Translations under genes and position numbers: made by a program
Notes under the pieces: generated by a model
The model's input: only the letters and a program-made list of their open reading frames with translations
What the model was told of the DNA's origin: nothing
The model's database searches: none
Shown here: positions 44,889-56,793 of the stretch, piece after piece
How the letters are laid out: the number at the start of each line of letters is the position of its first letter
How positions within the stretch are numbered: position 1 is the first letter of the stretch
Assembly (NCBI RefSeq): GCF_014066305.1
Contig: NW_023501038.1
Span: 1,219,001-1,283,000, forward strand
DNA length: 64,000 nucleotides
Reading direction: 5' to 3'
DNA from: Letharia columbiana
Lineage: Eukaryota > Ascomycota > Lecanoromycetes > Lecanorales > Parmeliaceae

Positions 44889-47436
44889 TCAGTAACCCGG
44901 TCCCTGAGAACTATCGCACGCCTTGCCCATGGGTCCCTTAAATGGACACCAGTTGCCAGATTTACCGTCGTCACTGAGATACTCTGCGGCTTGTTGCGGG
45001 ATGTTGTCCCTGAAGTACGAAGTGATTCCGTCAATGGTGATGTTGGCCGAGTCTGACATGCATTGACACGGCTGGATCTGGGCAGGCCAGGCGAGTCCGT
45101 ACTGAGATTGAAAGAGGCTGTTCGGCACTGACGCTAGATTATTCTGCACGCAAACGGGAAGGTTGTACATGCCAGCAGTCCATTGCTGCACATCCATAAT
45201 GGCTCCCGCGGTATTCTCATTGAGGACAGTTTCCCCATTGGGGTTGGAGATCTGCGAAACCCAGGCGTCTGTCGCGTTGTAACTTGGTCGGTCGAGTCAG
45301 TTAAATTGCTACATCTTGATGAGAGAGTGTCTGCCACTCACTTGAAGCCATGGGCGAGAAACCCATTCACAGATGACTCTATCATGTAGACTGGATTGTA
45401 AGTGATATCATTGACGCTGAAGTTTTTGACGAAGAAAGACTGCGGCTGACTATTGACCTGAGCGCCGGAAAATGCACTACATAATGTATGAGTATAGGGG
45501 TCGAACGCCGTCCGCTGCTGGCACTCACCTGTATAACACGGCCATACCATTGTCCATGCATGAAGCCACCACGCTGTCATTCCAACTGGTAGAAAAGTCA
45601 TGGCGCCCTTTCTCGATCCAATCCTTTTGACAGATGTCCTGTGTGAAATCGCCCCACGAGTTCGAGCAATCGAGTTGTTGGACCTGGCCATAGGGTATCT
45701 TCCGTTGATATGAGCAAGCTATTCTGCGGGTAAGGACAACCTCTCAACTCACATAAACAATATAGGCGTAATTTGCCTTGTAGTAGCTATTGATTAAAGC
45801 TGAAATGAACTGATTTTCGAAATATTCTGTAGCTTGCAACGGTGGGCCATTTCTGTTGGTGGCATTGGTCTCCGCCAGGCTTGTCTGTGCTGTGAGAAAA
45901 CTGCCACCCTTCATGAATTCTGTAACATTGGCTCCGCCTAGCCAGACCGCATTGCTTAAGTTGTAGATCGAGTCAGAGATCGTCGTCACCAATGACTCGC
46001 CGATCGCGCTATCCGTCCAGATTCTGAAAGATCTTAGCTCTGGAGGCGTAAGTGGTTCACATCAAGAACACCTACTGTTCCAATTGGAAATCCGTTTGCA
46101 CTTCTGCGGCCGTCAGTGCACCGGCATCGCCACCGAAACCGAACGCAGCAGCCGTCCCTATCAATGCGGCCACAAAAAACTATACAATATTATTGGCCTC
46201 GGACCTTTCCGTCAACTATCGGACACACTTACTGGCAGTTCTAGAGCAATAAAGATAACAGCGATCAGAGTCAGAATAGTATTCTGTCCAACGTGAGAAA
46301 TGTTTGACACTTTGCGTTTCAGAGCCAAACTTACCACAAGGGGAAATGCCTTGTACCATGTCTCTGAAACACCGCTCGGTATATTGACAAAGATCTGTTG
46401 ACGAGAGGTTAAGTTAAGCATTCTAGGGGAATAGATCTACTCACGGAACCCAAGCCTTCATATATACGTTCCATGTCGGCGTTTGCCCATTGGAGTGCGG
46501 TGTATATGTTGTTGAGGAGGGCCATGAAATCTCAATACTAATTAGTAAATTGGGTTTGATGGGGTGATTGGATACTTACTCCTCATAGCATACATAGTAA
46601 GGTATGCTGGCACTTGATAAGGTGTAAGATCAGGCCGACCAGACGTGGCGAGATTGCGGCAAGACCCAATCCAATTACAATCATTTATCGGGGTATCTGT
46701 AACATTGCACTGATCGTATACCGAACCCTCGCCATCAGTAAAATCGTTATAGAATGTGTCCATGAATGACCCTGGCGAACCAAAAGCACCATTGGTATAA
46801 TTCGTGTAGTAAGATGACAAGAAATGATCAACACTCCAAGCCTCCCATTGTGATGTGTCAAAGGCGGGATCGGAGTTACTGCCGCACTCCATTGCGACTG
46901 GTAAGTGGCAGGGAAGTAAGGCTGTGATGGTAAGTGTAAAGTCTGCAGAACCTCCTGAGGACGCTGCGAGACCCGTCATCATCCCGCCAGCTGTTGCAAT
47001 GTTAGTATTTTCTTGCCATACTAGATACACACAACTTACGCCAGCTTCCATCGGTTGGAACGGTGAAGGTGTATGACATGGCGCCATATTGGATCACAGG
47101 ATTAGCTGCAGTAACGTATGGTCCATTACCGTTCTCAACGACCCATTTCGAAATGTTTTGCCCATCATCGCCCCAGTCCAACAGCTCTATTCCAGAAGTG
47201 ACGGCAAAAGTCCAGTTCTGGCCTAAGTTCCCCATGCCATAGGAGCCGGGGTCGATATCAAAGGAGCCCGTGGGCATGAGCAATGCTGATGAATAGGTGA
47301 CGGTGCTCGCCGTGCAGATGGATGGCATGGGTGGCGACACGGTGAAAGGGCCATCATCGCTAACGACTGTGGATGCCAGCAGTAAGAAATGTAGCAGGCA
47401 TTTCAGGCCTGACGAGTGGGATTTGCTGCCACTCAT
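44889..47436 (-). CDS. Ten-exon secreted/membrane fungal protein, 692 aa
   Basis: Exons: 47436-47040, 46990-46580, 46530-46445, 46394-46335, 46283-46233, 46179-46076, 46023-45753, 45698-45529, 45476-45342 and 45282-44889. All donors start GTAAGT, GTGAGT or GTAGGT, and all joins keep frame (2079 nt). The N-terminus (CLLHFLLLASTVVSDDGPF) is a signal peptide. A Trp/Asn-rich ectodomain of about 270 residues is followed by an amphipathic linker, then a hydrophobic hairpin (about 319-350; NTILTLIAVIFIALELP plus FFVAALIGTAAAFGF). A second Cys-containing ectodomain follows, with many NxT/S sites and the CxC cluster QPCQCMSD. This resembles fungal surface proteins with a central hydrophobic region; I cannot name the family or function. 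Decayed secreted-type sequences lie on both sides. Confidence 0.8.
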
Positions 47437-48250
47437 CTTGGGTAGAGACTGGAGTGCGAGGGGGCGGCAAAGGATGAAAGAGAAAAGGAGGAAGGCAAAG
47501 GACTTCGGGTTTGCTCGAAATTGCTATGGGATAATGAAGTCGGCAAGGATGAATGAATGGTAAGGTAAGAAGGGTGTGGGGTAAGATTGAATCTTGTAGA
47601 TACGACAAATGTACAGTAGGTAGATTTGAAGACTACCTTACCGTATTTCCCCAGATCTACCTTTACCTTGGAGAAATGCGGCGGCGTAGAAAAGGCCGGC
47701 AAGACAAGGAGATGAGAAGAAGGGTAGAAGAATTCAAACATTGCAACTGCTTACATCACCTATGACTTTCCCTACTTTAAAAGCTGAATTAGCTGTCTCA
47801 GCGTGCTTACGCTAAATATTGAATAACACTAACGGCGATCTAGAGGCCCGAAAGTTCTTCTTAGCGTAAGACAGTAAAATTAAAAGACAGTGTATGCAGA
47901 ACTTGAAAACTCCTAGTCTGAAAGTCCCTAATAGACGTTGCACGGTACGAGAAAGCCTACCTCTGCTCTGTCAATCAGGACCAACATGGCACTTGCAAGT
48001 CAGGACCCACAAGACAATAATACAAAACTGCCGCCCAATTACCCGGACATACACCGGGTCTCTTGTGAAAATTTACACAGAGCTTTACTGAAGGGCTCGA
48101 ATTTTTTTCTCGATCTAGAGTGTGATCAATCACAAGCTGACAACCAACAATCATCCATCCTTTTCTCCCCACGTACTTACTTTACAGTTGACGATTGCCA
48201 TCGTTCAACTTTCGTCATCGCCAACATATAGTCATGAGGCTAGTCTTTCA
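47437..48250. other. Intergenic, promoter region
   Basis: 5' flank of the ten-exon gene, with no coding support. A perfect 10-bp inverted repeat, CTTACGCTAA (47806-47815) and TTAGCGTAAG (47861-47870), could be a regulatory hairpin or the ends of a tiny degenerate element. Confidence 0.4.
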
Positions 48251-48258
48251 TCAGGCCC

Positions 48259-48988
48259 TCATCTCGGGTAGTGATTTCGGATCTGAGAGCAATCCACTCT
48301 GACCTTTCGACTCTCCCTAGCAGTGTCTTCAAATTCCAAGTTGCACTTTTCGATCCGTGCTCCCACATTGTTATGGATGTTGGCTTCAATGCTGTCCATT
48401 GACCCTCCCCTACTGTTCATAAGGCATCGGAAAGGGTCGACCATCACATAACCCAGTCATCTCGGTAACCACTCTGGCTACAGATCCGACGCGGCACAGT
48501 ATAAAGCCTGGTTCCAGGGATTCATCTTGGGACCGCTGCATTGAGTGCAGAGTTGTCTTCAAAGCGCTGTACAGAATACTCTCCCTGGGTGTTGGCCGTA
48601 GACACAGCATCAGGTCCGAGAGGCAGACGAGTATGAAGAACAAGTGTAGGTGCGGAAATGTTTCTACCCGGCGAAAAAGCAAGTTAGAGCGGTTGCACGC
48701 AGTCTGAGGATCCATTTCTTCAAGTGGTAGATGCAACTTGCTTAGTCACTTGACTCAACCGAAATAGATGTCGGCTCAACTCAGGTATCAGTGAGCATCA
48801 CGCATCTACTTTGCGAGTCTCCCGAGAAGTCCCAAGCCTGTGACTGGGCTCGAGCCGGTTTGGCCACGGTAAGTGTCGGGAGAGACTGTAATCATGCTCA
48901 AGATTGGTAAGATTTCTTTCATCATCATCTTCCACCCGGTCTCATTCACATGAGAGTTGTGCAGAACTGTAAGTACTTGAGGCTGCAA
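48259..48988 (-). pseudogene. Possible second decayed gene remnant
   Basis: Minus-strand frames with protein-like text follow each other with frame changes: SPVTGLGLLGRLAK (about 48810), APTLVLHTRLPLGPDAVST (about 48620), RRICSQSGYRDDWVM (about 48460) and DSIEANIHNNVGARIEKCN (about 48340-48400). No consistent intron set joins them. Pieces resemble a small extracellular protein, but this is weak. Confidence 0.25.
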
Positions 48989-49209
48989 AATCTAAATTTG
49001 GGAAATCTCTTTCAGTAAAACAATCCCTTTATGAGGTCCTCATCCAATACCATGGTCCTTAACAAATGATATTTCCTGTCTTCTTTTCACACATCGGAAT
49101 TTCCGAAGGTGTGAGTCATCTCTCTGGTTCAACTATTCTTCCATCAAATACTCTTATAAAATACATGCAACTGCAGACTCGAACTGAATACTACGTTGAT
49201 AGATCAGCA

Positions 49210-49686
49210 TGACCAACTACATCGTTGTCTTCACCGTTCCGAACAACATCGTAGGCACTCCGCCCGCCGTAGGTTCCTAACTTGTGCGAGCTGACTGTCA
49301 CAGTCAGAACCCGTGATCTGGGGCATGCTTACCTGCTTTGTCACCGGATGCGCTTCGTGCGTGAGCGGCAGCATATTTGATCCCTTCGATTCAAACACAT
49401 TGGTATCGCCGAAGCCTGAGCTGATGGGTATGACCAAGGACGGCCCCGATGGCATACAAAAGATCTGGCTCTGGTCTCGAAAGTCACCCGTACCAAAACG
49501 ACACGCGAAGGAGAGGGTGGATCCGAGAAGACATTTGCAATCACACGGGGACTACATGGCAGCGGATATCAAGTAGACACGTGTCCAAAGGGCAACCAGC
49601 CTTGGACGATCTACAAAGGGTTGGCGGAGCTGAATAAAGATTGTGAAGGGCATAGAGCAAACATGACGGAGATGTACGGCAAGTGA
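49210..49686 (+). pseudogene. Possible broken small protein gene
   Basis: ATG 49210 opens MTNYIVVFTVPNNIVGTPPA before a stop at 49279. A long protein-like frame resumes near 49427 and ends at 49686 with SGYQVDTCPKGNQPWTIYKG and HRANMTEMYGK. Between them the frame must change at least twice. The only GT-AG pair that skips the first stop would be about 31 nt, too short for an intron here. Family unknown. Confidence 0.28.
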
Positions 49687-50053
49687 GACCGCGGAGGGAT
49701 GCGATTGTGACAGTTCTGCCCACTCGGCGAATCGACCCCACTTGGAAGTGAACCACGGGCCATGGGAAAAGCTTGGTAGCCTAAATGGATTCCATGAAAT
49801 ATCTGCTCTCTCAAACCACGACCAAAACTCAGCACCTTCACCAATGCTTCCAAAAAGCACAAAGCCGCACACCGAAGATACCCTATATATTGTTGCCGCG
49901 CTTGCGAAGGGTAAACCACCGACACAGTGATGACCAGAAGCGCTAAAATCCCAACCTCACTGACCACAGCCCGCACATTTTAGTCCCGAATCCCCATGGC
50001 CCAACGCCGGCTGGGTATTTCTCCTTTCGCTAGACCTTTCACCCAATCCTCTT
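49687..50053. other. Intergenic, nothing recognised
   Basis: Only overlapping short frames without motifs. Confidence 0.4.
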
Positions 50054-50458
50054 CTACAGCACAAAACTCAACCCATAAGCCCACAACAGAAGAAACTCCA
50101 CGTTGACGACCTGTCGAAACGTCCCCTTCCCATCGAAAAAGCCCGGACCCTGTACGAGAAGCCGGGATCGCGATCGAACCGCATCACCGCGGACATCGGG
50201 GGCGAGTGCGAGAAAGAAAATGGCCGAAAGGAGTGGGACCGTGCTCGATTCTACCGCCGTTGGAGGCGATGGAGCGGAGATATCGGGCAAAGGGGGTCGC
50301 TTCGGCGGGATCCCTGGACGGTGATCTGAGGGTGCTGGAAGACTGTGATGGTCGGAGGAGACATGGGTTGTGGCAACTGAAGGCCACGAGCGAAGATGAT
50401 TGTCAGGGGGGGGTGCTTGAAACGGTGTCGTATCATGGATAAACTGGAGGAGACGCAT
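50054..50458 (-). CDS. Unassigned small Pro-rich protein with C-terminal hydrophobic helix, 134 aa
   Basis: The first in-frame ATG of a longer open frame is at 50458 (MRLLQFIHDT). The middle is Pro/Ser/His-rich. Two hydrophobic stretches follow (VPLLSAIFFLALAP and VVNVEFLLLWAYGLSFVL), the last ending the protein, so it could be a small tail-anchored membrane protein. No family recognised; chance is not excluded. Confidence 0.28.
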   Translation of the reverse strand: MRLLQFIHDTTPFQAPPPDNHLRSWPSVATTHVSSDHHSLPAPSDHRPGIPPKRPPLPDISAPSPPTAVESSTVPLLSAIFFLALAPDVRGDAVRSRSRLLVQGPGFFDGKGTFRQVVNVEFLLLWAYGLSFVL

Positions 50459-52125
50459 AAAGGGACGGCTAGGTGGTGGTGGCGGCTGAGAACGTTGAAA
50501 TGCGCCTACACAACTCGACTCTAGATACATTTCGTGCAGCAAGTCCGGGTAGGCGAGACTGCTTAGCCAATCCCACTTAATCCATTGAAAAGGAGTCAAT
50601 GTAAAAAAGTTGCATTGCCGTCCTACGAAATGAACCTGCTCTGTAGGACTACAATGCATGTCTACACCACGAGCCGAAGACTCCGAACGGAGCGAAACAA
50701 CCACCACCACCGCCGGCCCTGTCCACATATAGACAACGCCAACGAGACAACAGTCATCCATCCACACATACCTCCCCAGGCAGTGCGGGCTCAAGAACAC
50801 GCCTTCTTCGCCAAATAAACAAACAAACAAAAACAGACACACACATAGAACCGGGCCAAACCGGCGCCATAAAAATTGAAAAATGACTCACAGCCCGCTT
50901 TCCCTCCTCACCACCCAATCCTCACGGTCCGCGCACGCCACCGATGCGCATCACAGGCCGTGCCCATGTGTGCCGCCGCTCTCGCCGTTTCCCCCACGCT
51001 GATCGCGCAGCCATCGCTGTCGTGATCGACGGCCCCATTACATAGCCGTCGGTTGTCGTTGGGATGAGTGGAAAGGGGGGTTCGGATGGGATATCTAGGG
51101 AGGGGGATGAGAGCGAGAAGAAGGCGGCGAACGAGAGGGCCGGAGTGGAGAACGGAGCGCGGGAGAGGGTCTCGGGGGAGGGTCGTAGGGGGTGGCGAAG
51201 CTGGGAGACGGGGTGAATATAGTCGGTTTGGCTTTGACCTCTCCGTCTGGTCGTACTTTTTTACTAGCATAGGTTCGGTTGAAACAGGCCGTGGTTTGGT
51301 GTCATGGCAGAAATCCACTTGTCGAGTGTTGCAGGCTGTTCAACTTCCTCACGAGATATGCAAGCAAGGCTGGTCATTGTCCCGGGTACTCAAACTTCCA
51401 TTTTTACGAATTGAATTTCTTTTGATGTTGTCGAGAGGCACATCTTCGAAGATACAACTTCAAGCCCCAGTGACCGAGCTATGCGATTTCCATTCCTATT
51501 CGGCATCTCGGCCATCCTCATCTCACATATTGCGAGCGTGGACCTAGCCCCACCGAAGCCTGGTCTCGAAGAGAAAGCGCCGTTATGACACGTGGCAGAC
51601 TTTCATCCCAATCCAAGTCGCAGCTGTTGGACTACAACAGCTCTACCCCATCCTTACTTTAAGCGCCTTCACCAGCCAAAATGGCTCGCTGGCCCCTTCC
51701 AACGCGGTAGTTCTCCGCTAGGGTCGCTGAACCTGACGATGTGGTCTAACAAAAAGTTTCTTGAGCATTAGCGCAGGCGTTTGCGGCTAGGATGTGGGCG
51801 GTGACAGTCATTGGGTTTACTTCAGGGTACTTTTTGACGTTTGTGTGTCCGAGCGGAACGGTATCGTTGCAAGTGAGAGGCATGGCGATGAGAGAGGTTG
51901 ACGGGAAATCGGTCATGGGGAGTCCGGCCCCGGGCTCGAGACCAGAACGCTGGCCGAAAGCTTCGTCTTCAAGGAGGCATTCGGACTTGAATGTAATATA
52001 ATGATGCAAGAGTCGTCTTCGAGCGGTAACAACCAAGGACGTAGTGGTCAACGTCTGCGAAAGCTGTGCCCACGTTGGCTTACGAGAGCGAGTAAAGGCC
52101 GGAATAGTTTGACAACGATTTTGAT
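50459..52125. other. Intergenic, possible small-gene signals only
   Basis: No intact gene assembled. Near 51680 an ATG opens MARWPLPT, and 51774-52001 holds a frame with a membrane-like stretch, MWAVTVIGFTSGYFLTFVCP. I could not join them with a frame-preserving intron. The rest is low-complexity or lacks features. Confidence 0.3.
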
Positions 52126-52638
52126 TCAATGTGGACGCTTCGGAGGAGGTCCGTTCTCTTCAGTAGTCTTTGGAGACGTCGTCGAGCTTGCTGTCCAAAT
52201 CGAGCTGATCTGGTTCCGAACCCATTCCCGAGTCTTAATCCGTGTCAGCGTAGTCCTACACCACATGGTCCACGCAAAGCGTATGACTTACTCCTTCAAA
52301 AGGCTTCACGTCTCTACCTGCCATCTCTCCCCAATCCATGAAAAGAACCCCGTATACCAGGATAACTACACGAGCAGTGAGCGACGAGAAGATGCGAACA
52401 TGCCGTAAGCGCACTCACAGAATGAGCTCCCAGAGGCAGCAAGCTTTACAGCCTTGGTCCACCGAGGCCGCGAATATCGTAGCTTGGCACGTCGTCTATA
52501 CCTGCGTTCTAGACGAAATTGGTATTTGGGGTGGAGCTTTGTGAAGTCGGGCGGCCATTCTTTCTGGGCTTTGTACGGATTATTGTGAATGGTATGCTGC
52601 GGAGCTTCAGCCAGTCGTCTCATCGTTGATCTGAACAT
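52126..52638 (-). CDS. Conserved small membrane protein, probably mitochondrial, 133 aa
   Basis: Three exons: 52638-52419, 52365-52292 and 52233-52126 (220 + 74 + 108 nt, in frame), with GTGAGT and GTAAGT donors. It begins MFRSTMRRLAEAPQHTIHNN, a basic presequence-like start. A highly basic YQFRLERRYRRRAKLRY segment follows, then one membrane helix (about 70-90; FFILVYGVLFMDWGE) and a polar tail. Short basic proteins with a single C-terminal helix of this kind are common among fungal inner-membrane assembly factors and accessory subunits. I recall similar conserved ascomycete sequences, but no name. Mitochondrial location is inferred. Confidence 0.7.
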
Positions 52639-52843
52639 TCTAGCCCGAAGACAAGCCTTTGGAACGAAAACACGCTGAAGACATATGAGTAGGTGCAGCG
52701 CGCGATGGCCGCTGAATGGCGGCCTTGTCTTGGCACCCCGGACTGCGCTAGCAGGGATCAAATGTCAGACAGAAGAGCCGCAACCATTTTGTATTGACTC
52801 ACACAACACTTGATATTCATGGTGACGTAGCATAGAAACGCGC

Positions 52844-55800
52844 ATGTTTCGTGGGCTGCAGTCCATCAGATCGCAGGTTATACCTGTCAACACTGTATCA
52901 CAATCAGGTGTCTCGCATGGTTCGCGGGCCTCAAAACTACAATTCTTCCGGACGAATACAACTATGGCAGCTGCGAATGGCGCCGCTGGCGCGACCGCGA
53001 AGACTTTGAAATTGGAAAATGCAAGAGGCCTGCTCCATCTGAAGGATCGCCGCTGACACGATTTTTACAGACCGAGAAGAGAGACACCCTAATTAAAATC
53101 GAAAAAAGATACCAAAAGAAATGGCGAGAAAGCAAAGTTTTCGACTCCAACGCTCCTACAACCTCCGAGATACCCATGGGCTCGATCCTTCCAGCCGAGT
53201 TGCGGAAGAAGCACCCCAAGTACTTCGCCATTTTCGCATACCCGTACACGAATGGCCTTCTACATGCCGGGCACAGCTTCACCATCAGCAAGGTCGAATT
53301 CACGGCTGGCTTCGCGAGAATGGAGGGGAAGCGAGTCTTATTTCCTTTAGGGTTTCACTTAACCGGCATGCCCATCAAAGCATGTGCAGACAAATTGGCA
53401 GAAGACGTTCGGAATTTTGGACAGAACTTTGAGAATTATGAAGAGGAGGATGCAGACCAGACGGTGACGGCGCCAGCGCCAACGCAGGCAGAGACTAAAG
53501 AAGACATCACAAAGTTTACTTCGAAGAAGGGAAAGGCCGCAGCGAAGACAGTTAAGATGAAGTACCAATTTCAGATCATGCTTGCGTTAGGAATACCAAA
53601 AGAAGAGATACACAGATTCGCCGACGCACATTACTGGCTGCAATACTTCCCACCATTGTTGAAACAGGATCTGAACAACTTTGGGGCTCGGATAGATTGG
53701 AGACGATCAATGGTCACGACTGATGCTAATCCATACTATGATGCTTTTGTACGATGGCAGATGAACCGTTTACACGAGCTGAAAAAGATACAGTATGGTA
53801 TTCGTTATACAATCTATTCGCCAAAAGATGGACAGCCGTGTATGGATCATGACAGGGCAGAGGGTGAAGGTGTAGCTCCACAGGATTACACTGCTCTCAA
53901 GTTGAAAGTTAAGGAATGGGCGCCGAAAGCTGCAGAGAAAATAAAGGGCAAGCTCCCAGATGGAGCGCATGTGTACTTCGTCCCTGCAACTCTTCGGCCT
54001 GAAACGATGTATGGACAGACTTGCTGCTTTGTGGGACCTAAAATCGTCTATGGCGTGTTCAAAGTGTCAGACAACGAATACTACGTAGTTACTAAACGGG
54101 CTGCTTGGAATATGGCATTTCAAGGAACCTTCTTTAAGAGTGACAAGTTCGCACGAGATGCTGGCGAGCTTCATCCTGTTCTCGAGCTGACCGGCGCGGA
54201 GGTAGTTGGTACCCTTGTCAACGCGCCATTGTCGATACATAAGCAAGGTGTGCGGATCTTGCCTATGGAATCCGTTCTTCCGTCCAAAGGCACCGGTGTT
54301 GTGACTTCTGTTCCTTCTGACAGCCCTGATGACTACGCTACGGTCACTGATCTGGCGAAGAAAGCCGAATACTACGGCATAGAGAAGGAGTGGGCTCAGC
54401 TCGAGATACCACCCATCATTCAGACACCGTCGTATGGGAATATCACTGCTAAATTTCTCGTGGAAAAGATGAAGATCAACTCGCCAAAGGATGCAAAGCA
54501 GCTTGCAGAAGCGAAAGATCTGGCCTATAAGGAAGGGTACTACAAGGGTAGAATGCTAATTGGGGACTTCAAAGGCGAATCCGTCGAGGCAGCGAAGCCT
54601 AAAGTTAGAGCGGCCCTGATTGAGAGTGGTGAAGCTTTCGAGTATGCAGAGCCAAACGGTCATGTCGTTAGTCGTAGTGGTGATGAATGCGTCACTGCAT
54701 ATCTTGGTCAATGGTTTCTGAACTACGGAGAGAACGATCCTCAATGGCGAGATACTGTCCTCGACCATGTAAAGAACGACATGGAGACTTACAGCTCAGA
54801 GACACAGAATGGGTTCGAAAAGAACCTTGAATGGCTCAATCGGTGGGCATGCGCTAGAACATATGGACTTGGGTCAAAGCTTCCTTGGGATCCCAAGTTC
54901 CTTGTGGAGAGCTTGAGCGACAGTACGATCTACATGGCCTACTACACTATCTCGCATCTGCTACATGGCGACATCTTTGGCAAAACACCTGGAAAGCTGG
55001 ACATTAAACCACACCAAATGATCGACGAAGTCTGGGACTATATATTCTGCCGGCGGGAACTCAGCGAGGAGCTCTTGAAAGACTGCGGCATCAAGAAAGC
55101 AGATCTGGAGACCATGCGAAGAGAATTCGAATATTGGTATCCTCTGGATATGAACAGCTCTGGCAAGGACCTAATTCCCAACCATCTCACCTTCTTCCTC
55201 TACATCCACATCGCGCTCTTTCCCAAGGAGTTCTGGCCGCGAAGCGTACGAGCAAATGGCCACTTGCTACTCAATGGCGATAAGATGAGTAAGAGCACAG
55301 GCAATTTCATGACTTTGAATGACGCAGTGGAAAAGTACGGCGCAGATGCATGTCGGATAGCTCTAGCAGATGCCGGGGACGGAGTCGAAGACGCAAACTT
55401 CGAGGAGGCAGTCGCTAATCAAATCATCCTGCGAATGTATACCTTGAAAGAATGGTGTGAAGAGGTTGTCAACGACAAGAGTCTCCGAACAGGCGAAGCC
55501 AACGAACTCTGGGACCAGCTCTTCGACAACGAGATGAACACTCTCGTCCATGAAGCCCGACAGCACTACGAAGCGTAAGCATCCGCCACCTCAACCATCC
55601 CTTTCCAAACCATACTAACAAGTCCCCAAACAGAACCGACTACAAAGTCGCCCTCAAATCTTCTCTCTACGACTTCACCTCAGCCCGCGACTTCTACCGC
55701 GAAGCCACCACCGCCGCCTCCCTCCCCATGCACTCATCCCTCATCCACAAATACATCACCCTGCAAGCCCTCCTAATTACCCCCATCGCCCCTCACTGGG

Positions 55801-56462
55801 CCGACTATATCTGGTCCGAAGTCCTCAAAAACTCCGCCCCAAGCACGATTCAAAACGCCCTCTGGCCCGACATTCCCACCCCCAATCCTTCGTTGACGGC
55901 GGCGAGAGAGTATGTAAGGGCTACGAGCAGCGCGATTACGAGTGCGGAGGCGGCGCAGCAGAAGCGGAAGGAGAAAGGGAAAGTCATCTCTTTTGACCCT
56001 AAATTACCCAAAAAACTTACCATTTTCTACGCGGCGAGTTACCCGGCCTGGCAAGACGCATATCTCGGAATCGTCCGCGAGTCCTTCAACGGCATGAGCT
56101 TCGATGAGAAGAACCTGAACACCAAAGTACAAGCCAAGGGCAAAGCGGAAATGAAACGCGCTATGCCGTTCGTGCAACATCTCAAAAAGCGCTTGATGGG
56201 TGGGGAGAGCCAGGAGGTGGTGTTTGATCGGAAACTGGTGTTTGAAGAGGGCGAGGTGCTGGAGAAGATGGTTAGGGGATTGAGCCGGACGACGGGGTGT
56301 AGGGTCATTGACGTTGTGAAGGTGGAGGGAGAGGAGGGGGAGAAAGTCGGGGTGACTACGGTCGGAGAGGGGGATGGAGGGAGGAGAGAACAGTTGCCGT
56401 CAGTTGCGGGACAGGCGACGCCAGGGAGTCCGAGTTTTCATTTTGAGAACATTGAGGGATGA
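52844..56462 (+). CDS. CDC60: Leucyl-tRNA synthetase, cytosolic type, 1169 aa
   Basis: Class I aminoacyl-tRNA synthetase charging tRNA-Leu. Exons: 52844-53020, 53071-55574 and 55634-56462, in frame. Intron 1 has a GC donor (GCAAGA) and an ACAG acceptor; no GT alternative exists, and the join gives the conserved LENTEKRDTLIKIEKRYQKK. The HIGH motif is present as YTNGLLHAGHSF (about 113-124) and KMSKS as NGDKMSKSTGNF (about 793-804). The CP1 editing domain lies between, with CMDHDRAEGEGV and LRPETMYGQTC. The usual fungal enzyme has about 1090 residues and starts near the second Met at 52964. The extra 40 residues (MFRGLQSIRSQVIPVN start, basic, no acidic residue) resemble a mitochondrial presequence. 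The first ATG is in a weak context and the second in a strong one. Confidence 0.95.
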
Positions 56463-56793
56463 GCCCGATTTGACGCAGTCGCAAGGATGGGTGCTTACCC
56501 TTTTGCCAAGGATGGTAAGGTCAACATTCGCCTTCATTGTAGCTAGCATATGATGGTCCATAGACAGATGAAAGCTTTTGCTCGGGACGAATTCCACATT
56601 GCTCAGCCATTTGTGGCCTGTCTGGGTATACATGCTCGCTAATGAAACAGATAACTGACCCGTAGGTCCTGTACGCCAGGGGTATGCAGCCGCTCACACA
56701 GTAACACTTTGAAGTCAATTGCAAATATATAATCGCGAAGCAAACAGGACAGGAAGCGAAGATGTGCAACAAGCTGTAGGTTAGTGGCCAAGG
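56463..56793. other. Short convergent intergenic region
   Basis: 3' flanks of the LeuRS and RabGAP genes. No terminator motif is called. Confidence 0.5.

Noticed and set aside
50150..50200. tRNA B-box-like GGTTCGATC on the minus strand
   Set aside because: The B-box consensus is incomplete and no A box or cloverleaf arms could be drawn.
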